NCBI GenBank assembly: GCA_035647615.1 | Contig: DASRND010000007.1 | Coordinates: 107,399 to 171,398 of the forward strand | DNA: 64,000 nt | Direction: 5' to 3' | Source of the DNA: Bacteroidales bacterium | Lineage (GTDB): Bacteria > Bacteroidota > Bacteroidia > Bacteroidales > 4484-276 | Shown here: positions 9,936 through 17,547 of the stretch, piece after piece | Layout: every line of letters begins with the position of its first letter | Numbering within the stretch: the first letter of the stretch is position 1 | Translations under genes and position numbers: made by a program | The notes under the pieces: model-generated | What the model saw: only the letters and a program-made list of their open reading frames with translations | What the model was told of the DNA's origin: nothing | Databases searched by the model: none

Positions 9936-10898
9936 TTAGTCCTGCACTTTCACGTCGAAAGTGATGGTAGAAGCGTTGTATGGGTTGTGTTGTACATAGG
10001 TATCTGTAACTTTTATGATACCGTATTTACCGCCTTCGGTAAGGAAGCCGATGTAGTCACCGTTGTTTAAATCTTTGACTTGTGACAGGATGCCGATGTC
10101 GCCTACTGTCGTTGCAATAGCATCGTAGCTGAGGTTATCCCAATCAACAGTCGTCAGCTTTTTAAAGTACGTCTGATTTTTGTTGTCTGTGCTGTAGTCA
10201 TAAGGGAAGGCAGGCATTTCTTGCCACATTTGCACTAAGTTTTGCTCGTTGGGCGACTGGAATTTCATTTCGGTATTATTAGCTGTACCTTTAAAAACGG
10301 AGTGGTGTGTAAATACCAGGTCGATTACCGCGGCAAACTCGTCGTTGTTAGCCTCATTGTAGGTATAACGCTCGTCGGCGTTTACATCGTAAAAACTTAG
10401 GTTGGTACCGGCCGAACCTACTCCATCAGCTTGCGCCTGAAGTTTTACGTCCTGGTAGTTGCTCATGCTGGTTGCCGGTGGAATAACTTTGAAATACCGG
10501 CTTTCGGTGGTGATCTTATTGAAGTTGGTCGTAGCAGATACGACAAATTTGCCAACAGTTCCCACGGGTAAAATTGGAGGAACAACCATATGTAGGTTGT
10601 AGCTAAAAGTGCTCGGACCAGGAATCATGGTGGTATCCCATACTGGCAACACGGTACCAGCGATTTCACTGGTGAATTCAATGAATTTCAGCTCGTCGAG
10701 AGTCGAAATGTTTATCTGGTATTTTACAGTGTCTCCGGGGCTGAGGAAAGCTGTGTCAGTGGCAGGCGTTACGGAAATGGTGGGTTCGATGTGCATGATG
10801 ATGTCGTCATCGTCATCTTTGCTGCATGATCCTAAAAAAACACTGCCCGCTACGAGCAATGCCAAAGCATAGAAAATTCTTTTTTTAAACATAGTCAT
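9936..10898 (-). CDS. Surface lipoprotein of unknown function
   Basis: A 320-residue lipoprotein. The signal peptide (about 1-24) ends in the lipobox VFLGSC, and the mature protein begins C-S-K-D-D-D-D-D. Such an acidic run right after the cysteine resembles the lipoprotein export signal that places Bacteroidota lipoproteins on the cell surface. The rest is beta-rich, with an Ig-like start (PTISVTPATDTAFLSPGDTV). No catalytic motif is recognised. It is monocistronic, convergent with the MscS-type gene, and separated by 236 bp without a gene from the next gene. I do not recognise a family. Confidence 0.75.
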   Translation of the reverse strand: MTMFKKRIFYALALLVAGSVFLGSCSKDDDDDIIMHIEPTISVTPATDTAFLSPGDTVKYQINISTLDELKFIEFTSEIAGTVLPVWDTTMIPGPSTFSYNLHMVVPPILPVGTVGKFVVSATTNFNKITTESRYFKVIPPATSMSNYQDVKLQAQADGVGSAGTNLSFYDVNADERYTYNEANNDEFAAVIDLVFTHHSVFKGTANNTEMKFQSPNEQNLVQMWQEMPAFPYDYSTDNKNQTYFKKLTTVDWDNLSYDAIATTVGDIGILSQVKDLNNGDYIGFLTEGGKYGIIKVTDTYVQHNPYNASTITFDVKVQD

Positions 10899-11134
10899 TC
10901 GTTTTAGTTAGTTTTAAAAAATTGTTGTTGTTAAATAATTAGACAAAGAACGGAATGTTTGGCAGGTTGTTTGACCTGGTTTGTTAAAAAATGTTGCGGA
11001 ACGTAGCTTGGGAGCCTCTTTCAGGCGGTTTTGAAATGATTTGTCAGGTTTTTTATGGAAATGTGAAAAAGAGTACAGTAAGTTTTTTTGTGTTTTTCTA
11101 GCATTACGAAATTATTCGCCTCTGTGTCGTCACT

Positions 11135-11815
11135 TTACTTATCATATCTTAGTCCTGTTGGCCTTTCGGTTTGTTTGAAAAAAGGTACTTGCGATAAAAT
11201 CAAAACTATACCAGATGAAGCGCGACCAGGATAATTCTGATTGATCTCGTCTCTTGTAATGTATCCGTCGGTCAAAAGTTTATTAACTGTCTGCTTAAAA
11301 ATTTCAATCTTTATTGTCCCTTTATTCCCTCTGGATGTAAGCCTTTCAACTCCACTCCAATCTGCTTTTATAATTTTGTTTGCTTTGCCATTTTCTCGTG
11401 TAATTGTTGTGCCGGTCAAAGGAATAATGTACTTCTCCCAAATGCTTTCGAATGTTTTGTCGTTGGTTTTTGTTTCTGTCTTCGATGCTATCCGGGTTAA
11501 ATTATCGATGAAGAGAATTTCGATTTTCAACTTGTCGGCAACTTCAATTGCATCAGAAAGCAATGCCCCGTCAGTTGCAATAATTGCTTTTGTACAGTCA
11601 AAATAGTCTTTAGCACCGTGAAGTTCCATCACCATTTGCCGGTTAATTTTCCTTGTCGTACTGCCATACATTTTAGCTTGAACAGCTAATTTTTCTTTTC
11701 CTTTTGTTGCAAAAACATCAATTCCATAGTCATTGCAGTAGGATGTTGTTTCGGCTTCGTAACCTTGTCTGCGAAAATATTCGCAAACCAATTCTTCATA
11801 TTCTCTTGGGTTCAT
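11135..11815 (-). CDS. Mrr-like restriction endonuclease domain protein
   Basis: This 226-residue protein has an N-terminal PD-(D/E)xK fold of the Mrr type. YEELVCEYFRRQGYEAE forms the first helix-strand, YGIDVFATKGKEKLAVQAKMYG carries the catalytic D and Q-x-K, and KAIIATDG follows as the next strand. The C-terminal ~90 residues look like a small winged-helix module. Related enzymes cut modified or foreign DNA. Its ATG overlaps the TGA of the upstream GIY-YIG-like gene by one base (TGATG), so the two are translationally coupled. No methyltransferase is adjacent. The fold call is good; the target is unknown. Confidence 0.75.
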   Translation of the reverse strand: MNPREYEELVCEYFRRQGYEAETTSYCNDYGIDVFATKGKEKLAVQAKMYGSTTRKINRQMVMELHGAKDYFDCTKAIIATDGALLSDAIEVADKLKIEILFIDNLTRIASKTETKTNDKTFESIWEKYIIPLTGTTITRENGKANKIIKADWSGVERLTSRGNKGTIKIEIFKQTVNKLLTDGYITRDEINQNYPGRASSGIVLILSQVPFFKQTERPTGLRYDK

Positions 11816-12345
11816 CAGTTGGTTAAATTTGCAAATGGTCGTTTTGAGTATTGCTCAACAAATTGTCTTATCAGTTCCGCTTCTACAGTTCTTGGATCGT
11901 CGTCAGGTAAAGGCTTCCAGCAGACCACAAGGTCATTAGAATTTCCTAATTGCCAGATAAGTCTTCCACCATAGTGTCCGATATTTTTTCCTTGTCCAAA
12001 GCCAAAATATTGTTGCAAACGCGATCGAAGTGTCGCCTTGCTCCCGGCTTTTCCAGCTTTACCAATATAAACAACGATTGTATCGTCAACCCAATGTTCT
12101 TTAAGTCCGGAAAGTGAAACGTTTGGATTTTTCCCCTTGAAGTGTCCTCCTGTTCCAACGGTCAAAAACTCAATTTTTTTTGTTTGATTGAGAATTAAAT
12201 AAACTCCCATTATTTTCGGAATTGATGAACTGTCCGCAAACAATTCTTTCATTGTTTTAAAACCTAAAAATCCCGCTTTTTTAATCTGCTCAATATCTTT
12301 AAAGTCCATCACCATAATTTTGATTTTATCTGAACAGGCTTCCAT
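11815..12345 (-). CDS. GIY-YIG-like nuclease-fold protein
   Basis: A 176-residue protein. The central part contains VVYIGKAGKAGSKATLRSRL, the YIG strand and first helix of the GIY-YIG superfamily (an arginine lies in the helix). TVEAELIRQF follows, with the metal-binding glutamate position, and the protein ends with KRPFANLTN, like the terminal asparagine region. The 'GIY' half corresponds to IMGVYLILN, so the elements are spread over about 130 residues. The start at 12345 is uncertain; internal ATGs ten to twelve codons later are equally good. Coupled to the Mrr-like gene downstream; a two-nuclease defence unit is possible but unproven. Confidence 0.6.
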   Translation of the reverse strand: MEACSDKIKIMVMDFKDIEQIKKAGFLGFKTMKELFADSSSIPKIMGVYLILNQTKKIEFLTVGTGGHFKGKNPNVSLSGLKEHWVDDTIVVYIGKAGKAGSKATLRSRLQQYFGFGQGKNIGHYGGRLIWQLGNSNDLVVCWKPLPDDDPRTVEAELIRQFVEQYSKRPFANLTN

Positions 12346-12442
12346 TTATCGTAAGCCAAATTATTTTCGATGCTTATCATGCACCAAAGGTTAATTCTGT
12401 AAAGTGGCCAAAGCTAAAAAGAATTTTGGATGGGAATACATC

Positions 12443-12643
12443 TGGTGGCTTTTTTAGATCCATGATGAATAAAGAAGTTTGTGTGCACCTGAATGGCTAT
12501 CCACGACATTGTCAGACCTTTGAAAAGAGAAAACGTAAGAAAGCTTTAATGCGATTTTGTAAGTCACACCGTGAATGATGCCAAGCCAACCTACAGATGT
12601 TCGGGCTAATTTTCCTGGTTCAGACAGCATTCACAGGGTGACT
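12443..12643 (+). repeat. Dispersed degenerate repeat, copy 1 (coding relic?)
   Basis: About 200 bp resemble the reverse complement of 38257-38453. Shared blocks include ATGATGAATAAAGAA, GAGAAAAC, GATTTTGTAAGTCAC and CAGCATTCAC. One frame reads through MMNKEVCVHLNGYP to a stop near 12580, and the second copy gives MMNKEICANLVGYP, so this is probably the relic of a gene end rather than a structural repeat. I do not recognise the family. With the promoter below it accounts for the 449-bp gap before the decarboxylase gene. Confidence 0.55.
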
Positions 12644-12763
12644 TCGAAGCAGGCTAGCATTACAACGTTGATGATCTATTAATTCGCGCCTATTCGCCCA
12701 ATTGGAGGAAATTCGCAGACAGTTGTTTAGGCTGCGCACCGCCACCGCATTCATCAAAATTCC

Positions 12764-12771
12764 TACTTTTG
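12764..12771 (+). promoter_or_regulatory. -7 promoter element for the PLP decarboxylase
   Basis: TACTTTTG matches TAnnTTTG and lies 24 bp before the ATG at 12795. Confidence 0.45.
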
Positions 12772-12794
12772 ACCATTCATAAAAAAACTTGAGC

Positions 12795-14213
12795 ATGATT
12801 AATCTCCACGAATTCCGCACACACGGCCATCAGCTTATCGACTGGGTAGCCGATTATTTTGAAAATATCGAAAGTTACCCGGTGCAGTCGCAGGTAGCTC
12901 CCGGCGATATTTTGCAACAGCTTCCACCGTCAGCTCCTGCACATGGCGAGGATTTCGATCGTATTTTTGAGGATTTCCAAAAGATCATTCTACCGGGCAT
13001 CACCCACTGGCAGCATCCCGGCTGGCACGGTTATTTTACAGCCAACAACAGCTATCCTTCAGTGCTGGCAGAATTGCTCACTTCGGCGCTGGGGGCGCAA
13101 TGCATGAGCTGGAGCACCTCGCCGGCAGCTACCGAACTCGAGCAGCGCGTAATGGAATGGCTGCGGGATATGACCGGCCTGCCAAGGCACTTTTCTGGCG
13201 TAATTCAGGATACAGCATCTACCTCCACGCTGGTGTCGCTGCTTACCGCCCGTGAGGCAAAAACCAACTACGCCATCAACGCCGGCGGTTTTAAGAACCA
13301 ACCTTCGTTTACGCTTTATTGCTCGGATCAGGCACATTCGTCGATAGAAAGAGCTGCAAAAATAGCTGGCTTTGGCCACGACAGTCTACGAAAAATTGCT
13401 GTCGATGAAAACTTTGCCATACTACCCAGCGCTTTAGAAAAAGCCATCATTAGCGACGTTGAAGCAGGATATACTCCGCTGGCAGTTATTGCAGCCATCG
13501 GCACCACCGGTTCCACGGCTGTTGATCCGGTGAGAGAAATAGGAACTATTTGCCGCAAGTACGATCTCTGGCTCCATGTGGATGCCGCCTGGGCCGGATC
13601 AGCCATGCTGCTGCCCGAACTGCGCCACATGATTGATGGCGTGGAGATGGCCGACAGTTATGTGTTCAATCCACACAAATGGATGTTTACCAACTTCGAC
13701 GCCAGCGCCTATTTCGTCGCCGACAAGGCCGCCCTGATCCGCACTTTTGAAATCCTGCCCGAATATCTTAAAACCAAAGAAGGCGACACCGTGATCAACT
13801 ACCGCGATTGGGGCATCCAACTGGGTCGCCGCTTCCGGGCGCTCAAACTCTGGTTCGTCATCCGCAGCTATGGGGTGGATGCGCTGCGGCAAACCATTGG
13901 CAACCACATCCGTTGGGCAGCGGAGTTTAAACAATGGGTGGATGAGGACGTACAATGGGAATCGGTGGCGCCGGCGCCACTGGCAACGGTTTGTTTCAGA
14001 TACAATCCTAACCAGAGCAGTGATGAAGCAGCATTGACCCAACTCAACCAACGGCTTCTCGAAACAGTAAACCGTGGTGGGAAGATTTTTATATCCCACA
14101 CTACCCTCGGCACAAAATATACGCTACGCATGGTGGTCGGACAAACGCACACGCAGCAGCATCACGTGGCAGCAGCCTGGGAGGTGATAAAAGCGGCAGC
14201 AGGAGGTTTGTAG
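12795..14213 (+). CDS. PLP-dependent decarboxylase, aromatic-L-amino-acid type
   Basis: A 472-residue group II amino-acid decarboxylase. The N-terminal swap helix (FRTHGHQLIDWVADYF), the substrate loop region ITHWQHPGWHGYF, the HVDAAWAGSAML motif and the NPHKWMFTNFDAS motif with the PLP lysine at about residue 295 are all present. These match DOPA/tryptophan/phenylalanine decarboxylases, which make amines from aromatic amino acids in the cytoplasm. I chose ATG 12795 over an in-frame TTG two codons earlier. Stand-alone gene; substrate cannot be decided from sequence alone. Confidence 0.92.
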   Translation: MINLHEFRTHGHQLIDWVADYFENIESYPVQSQVAPGDILQQLPPSAPAHGEDFDRIFEDFQKIILPGITHWQHPGWHGYFTANNSYPSVLAELLTSALGAQCMSWSTSPAATELEQRVMEWLRDMTGLPRHFSGVIQDTASTSTLVSLLTAREAKTNYAINAGGFKNQPSFTLYCSDQAHSSIERAAKIAGFGHDSLRKIAVDENFAILPSALEKAIISDVEAGYTPLAVIAAIGTTGSTAVDPVREIGTICRKYDLWLHVDAAWAGSAMLLPELRHMIDGVEMADSYVFNPHKWMFTNFDASAYFVADKAALIRTFEILPEYLKTKEGDTVINYRDWGIQLGRRFRALKLWFVIRSYGVDALRQTIGNHIRWAAEFKQWVDEDVQWESVAPAPLATVCFRYNPNQSSDEAALTQLNQRLLETVNRGGKIFISHTTLGTKYTLRMVVGQTHTQQHHVAAAWEVIKAAAGGL

Positions 14214-14228
14214 TAAAATTTAATACCT

Positions 14229-14253
14229 AAACCCCAAGTAGAGTTGGGTTTTA
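14229..14253. terminator. Probable terminator after the decarboxylase gene
   Basis: An imperfect AACCCcAA / TTGGGTT stem is followed by TTTTAATTT, 15 bp after the stop. It is weak. The rest of the 216-bp gap to the convergent peptidase gene shows a long-range CCCCTGTG / CACAGG pair and nothing else. Confidence 0.45.
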
Positions 14254-14429
14254 ATTTCTTCCTTCAAACATGCTCGCAAATTTTAAGGCGAAAAACTTTT
14301 ATATCCCCTGTCTTTTACTTCAGAATTCGATATTCGATATTCTTTTTTAAACAGAAATCTGCATTTCAAAAACCCCTGTGATAACGTATGGTCTGAAGAA
14401 ATTCCCCACAGGTCTTTTTGCATTATCCC

Positions 14430-16631
14430 CTACTCCAGATGCCCCATCAGGAAACTCGTGATCTTTTTGTAAAGATGCATGCGCGTGTTTTTTCCGGTGT
14501 AGATGCCGTGGTTGGAGTTGGGATAAAACATCAAATCAAAATCCTTGTCGGCGGCCACCAGTGCCGTTATCAGGTCGATGCTGTTTTGCGGATGCACGTT
14601 GTCGTCGGACATTCCGTGGATGAGCAGGAAATCGCCCTGCAGTTTCTCCACGTGATTGATGGGCGAGTTGTCGTCGTAACCTTCGGGGTTTTCCTGTGGC
14701 GTGCGCATAAACCGTTCGGTGTAAATATTATCATAATAACGCCAATTGGTAACGGGCGCCACGGCCACACCCACATCAAACACGCCGGCACCTTTGGTCA
14801 ATAGCAGTGTCGACATAAACCCGCCGTAGCTCCAGCCAAACACAGCAATGCGGTTGCTGTCGATGTAGGGCAACTGTCCCAGATAGCGGGCAGCTTCAAT
14901 CTGATCGATGGTTTCGTATTTTCCCAACTGCCGGTAGGTCATCTTTTTGAAAGCCTCGCCACGGGCGCCCGTTCCGCGATTGTCCACCGACACCACCATG
15001 ATGCCGTGCTTCGCCAGATATTGGTTGTAAAGTTCGCCGCCGCGGTAGTTGTTGGTAACGGTTTGCGATCCCGGCCCACCATAAATATCAAAGAGAACCG
15101 GATATTGCCGGGTGCTGTCGAAGTCGAAAGGCAAAATTTTCCATGCGTTGAGTGTAACGCCTTCGGGCGTGGTGATGGTAAAAAAGGTACGCGGCTGCAA
15201 GTTGTATTTGGCACGGGTAGCCAGCAGCTCCTGGTTGTCTTCGAGGATGCGGATGGTCTCTCCGTTTTTGCCTTTATTAACCGAATACACCGGCGGTGTG
15301 TTAGCGTCCGACCAGGTTTGGATAAAATATTTGTTGTCGGCGCTAAAGCGGGCGCTGTTGGTGCCTTTGCGAGGGGTGAGCAATGTCTTGTTTTTTCCAT
15401 TAAAGCTTACGCTAAAAACCTGCCGATCCATCGGCGTGGGGATCGCAGCCTGATAAAAGACCTTTTCATTTTTCTCGTCCACAGCTATCAGCTCGGTCAC
15501 GTCGAAGTCGCCGCTGGTGATCGCTTTCATTTCTTGTTTTTTAATATCAAAAAGATAAATATGGTTGAAGCCGCTGCGTTCGCTGGTGATGATAAACCGG
15601 CTGCCATCGCCAAGAAACGAAATATTGTCATAGTTGCTGTCGTCGATATAAAACTCGTTGTCCTCGCTGTAAACAGTTCGTGTGGCGCCACCGGCAAGAT
15701 TGGCATAAAGCACGTCGAGATGGTTTTGCAGCCGGTTGACGCGTAAAACAGCCAGCACCTGCGGGTCGGGCGTAAAGAAGATGCGCGGGATGTACTGGTC
15801 AGTTTCCTCACCCACATCCACCGGCATAATCTTGCCTGTATTAACATCGTAAACCTGAACCGTTACCAGGGAATTGTCTTCGCCGGCTTTGGGATATTTG
15901 TATTCGTCCCTTTCGGGATACAACTCGCCGTAAGTGGTAAGCTGCCATTGTTTTACGTTGGATTCGTCGAAACGCATAAACGCCAGATAACGGCTGTCGG
16001 GCGACCAGTCGAAACCCTTCACCACAGCAAACTCCTCTTCGTACACCCAGTCGGTGGTACCATTGATGATACTGCCCGGCTTTCCATCACGAGTTATCTG
16101 ATGCTCCTCGTTGGTGGTCAGATCTTTTATAAAAAGATTGTTGTCGCGCACAAAAGCTACTTTTTCTCCATCGGGCGAAAACGTGGCCAGTTGTTGTTTT
16201 CCGTTTCCGGAAAGGGGTTTTAGGTTTTTGGTTTTCAAATCAAAAATATAATAATCCGAGCGCGAAGAGCGGCGGTAGATAGGCTCGGTGTTGGTGCCGA
16301 AAAGGATTTTGGTTTCGTCGTCGCTGAATTCATAATTGTACAACGCAATGGGCTGCGTTTCTCCTTCGGGGGTCAGCTGATCGGAGGTAACGATCACGTC
16401 GGTGAGGAGGCCGGTTTGGTAGCTGTAGGCGTTTATCGAATCGCGCTTGATCTGGGTGTAGCGCTCTCCTCCGTTCATCGGGCGGATGCCGCGCACCGAC
16501 TTTGGAGCAAAAGTGCGGGTGTTAAAGATCAGGTCGAGGCTCAGTGTGTCGGCGGCTTGCTGCGCCATTGCCGTAAGGCCTAAAAACATAGCGGTAATCG
16601 CGAAAAGCACAATTCGGAAATTCTTATTCAT
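14430..16631 (-). CDS. Dipeptidyl peptidase IV (S9B serine peptidase)
   Basis: A 733-residue exported peptidase with signal peptide (MNKNFRIVLFAITAMFLGLTAMAQ), an N-terminal eight-bladed propeller (DPPIV_N: 'SPDSRYLAFMR', 'WVYEEEF', the glutamates of the substrate-binding loop), and a C-terminal alpha/beta hydrolase. The catalytic serine lies in GWSYGG (Ser about 601), the aspartate in GMSDDNVHP (676/677) and the histidine in SNHGIYTG (about 708). It removes X-Pro or X-Ala dipeptides from peptide N-termini in the periplasm. Of three consecutive ATGs (16637, 16634, 16631) I took the last; a longer frame to 16739 runs over the promoter and is rejected. Confidence 0.95.
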   Translation of the reverse strand: MNKNFRIVLFAITAMFLGLTAMAQQAADTLSLDLIFNTRTFAPKSVRGIRPMNGGERYTQIKRDSINAYSYQTGLLTDVIVTSDQLTPEGETQPIALYNYEFSDDETKILFGTNTEPIYRRSSRSDYYIFDLKTKNLKPLSGNGKQQLATFSPDGEKVAFVRDNNLFIKDLTTNEEHQITRDGKPGSIINGTTDWVYEEEFAVVKGFDWSPDSRYLAFMRFDESNVKQWQLTTYGELYPERDEYKYPKAGEDNSLVTVQVYDVNTGKIMPVDVGEETDQYIPRIFFTPDPQVLAVLRVNRLQNHLDVLYANLAGGATRTVYSEDNEFYIDDSNYDNISFLGDGSRFIITSERSGFNHIYLFDIKKQEMKAITSGDFDVTELIAVDEKNEKVFYQAAIPTPMDRQVFSVSFNGKNKTLLTPRKGTNSARFSADNKYFIQTWSDANTPPVYSVNKGKNGETIRILEDNQELLATRAKYNLQPRTFFTITTPEGVTLNAWKILPFDFDSTRQYPVLFDIYGGPGSQTVTNNYRGGELYNQYLAKHGIMVVSVDNRGTGARGEAFKKMTYRQLGKYETIDQIEAARYLGQLPYIDSNRIAVFGWSYGGFMSTLLLTKGAGVFDVGVAVAPVTNWRYYDNIYTERFMRTPQENPEGYDDNSPINHVEKLQGDFLLIHGMSDDNVHPQNSIDLITALVAADKDFDLMFYPNSNHGIYTGKNTRMHLYKKITSFLMGHLE

Positions 16632-16678
16632 CATCATTATTTTTAGTTGATTAATACACGATACAAATTGTAAACGGC

Positions 16679-16686
16679 CAAAATTA
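16679..16686 (-). promoter_or_regulatory. -7 promoter element for the DPP-IV gene
   Basis: On the minus strand TAATTTTG fits TAnnTTTG, about 45 bp before the start codon. It is placed back-to-back with the tRNA promoter. Confidence 0.45.
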
Positions 16687-16717
16687 AAAATTCTCCGCGT
16701 AAGAACAGGGTTTTTAT

Positions 16718-16725
16718 TATTTTTG
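16718..16725 (+). promoter_or_regulatory. -7 promoter element for tRNA-Val
   Basis: TATTTTTG fits TAnnTTTG, 17 bp before the first base of the tRNA. Confidence 0.5.
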
Positions 16726-16742
16726 CCGCAACATTGCAAAAC

Positions 16743-16817
16743 GGGACGTTAGCTCAGTTGGTTTAGAGCGCTTGCTTGACAGGCAAGAGGTCACTGGTTC
16801 GATTCCAGTACGCCCCA
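16743..16817 (+). tRNA. tRNA-Val (anticodon GAC)
   Basis: A 75-nt cloverleaf: acceptor GGGACGT with ACGCCCC (one A-C mismatch at the fourth pair), D-arm GCTC AGTTGGTTTA GAGC, anticodon stem CTTGC / GCAAG with loop TTGACAG (anticodon GAC), and T-arm CTGG TTCGATT CCAG. CCA is not encoded. The 3' part, from the anticodon stem onward, is repeated exactly at 50213-50260, showing that this tRNA is the attachment site of the element that follows. After insertion the gene remains whole because the element supplied the 3' part. Confidence 0.95.
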
Positions 16818-16819
16818 CA
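16772..16819 (+). repeat. Left attachment site (attL core, 48 bp)
   Basis: Identical over 48 bp to 50213-50260. It covers the tRNA-Val anticodon arm to 3' end plus two bases. Confidence 0.92.
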
Positions 16820-16825
16820 ATGAAG

Positions 16826-16865
16826 GACAGGGAGTTAGAGTAAAATCTGACTCCCTGTTTTCTTT
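16826..16865 (+). terminator. Terminator of tRNA-Val supplied by the island
   Basis: The ACAGGGAGTTAGA / TCTGACTCCCTGT stem is followed by TTTCTTTT, directly after the attachment core. It lies on the element side of the junction, so the element carries its own tRNA terminator. The host's displaced one is probably the hairpin at 50263-50297. Confidence 0.8.
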
Positions 16866-16868
16866 TGA

Positions 16869-16887
16869 GTTTAAACATAGTTTAAAC
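16869..16887. promoter_or_regulatory. Candidate integrase arm site, left
   Basis: GTTTAAACATAGTTTAAAC is made of two GTTTAAAC palindromes separated by ATA. The identical 19-mer in the same orientation lies at 50069-50087 near the other end. One copy by each attachment core suggests a recombinase or accessory-factor binding site; this is inference. Confidence 0.5.
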
Positions 16888-17547
16888 AGATGCCTGGTGG
16901 CCTCTTTGGAGTGGCGAGAAAACTAACAGTACACCTGAGAATTACTTATTGTCCTCTAGAAATTACCCCTTTCCAGGTGCCTTTTAAATAGGGAATTACA
17001 TAAGGTAATCATCATCAGGCGGCAAGGCTTAGTTTATTTCGGTTTGTTTATTCTGCTTGACAAACTGGACCGTCCCGCCCTGAATTGTAAATGCAGCTGC
17101 ACCGCTAACTTTTCAAGGGATGTGACCGATCTTTACAAATTGTACCCAAAAAAATACTTCTTGAAACGATTTTTAGACAGAAAATGGGCGAGTTACTGTT
17201 CAAAAAGGGCGACTTTCGTATGAAAAAAGTCATTTCATTTAATCTACCTCGCTGGAAATCTGCATTTTAACCTTTGTCAAACTTTTTCAAAGTTTGCCTT
17301 CGGAGAATAACTAACGACCCGCCCTGCTTCGTAAGTGAAATTGCACTTACCGTTTTTAAACGGAAATATGACGCAAGCCGCTCGCACAGGGCAAAAGAAA
17401 GCCACCAACGGTTGAGTATGGAAGCAGCATTTGAAAGCTCAAGTTTTGGTGTTTTGAGTGAAAGATTTATCTGGCAGTAAATCGACGAGAATTGCAATTG
17501 CAATTACAAGTAACGGATAGTGACATCAGAACTAAGTATCGCCTACA
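16888..17547. other. Left-end non-coding region of the island
   Basis: No convincing gene lies in these 660 bp. A short inverted repeat, CAAACTTT / AAAGTTTG, lies at 17278-17296. An open frame on the minus strand (17267-17503) has no start context, family resemblance or partner. The region lies between the left attachment site and the 3' end of brxL. Confidence 0.5.

Noticed and set aside
16638..16739. Longer start for the DPP-IV gene at 16739
   Set aside because: It would cover the TAATTTTG promoter element and precede the signal peptide by 36 residues, which would block export.
16743..17100. A second tRNA or small RNA after tRNA-Val
   Set aside because: Only the terminator hairpin and the GTTTAAAC repeat are present; no further cloverleaf can be folded by eye.
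17267..17503. Minus-strand 78-codon frame downstream of brxL
   Set aside because: No start context, family resemblance or neighbour coupling; the stretch contains palindromes and is better treated as non-coding.
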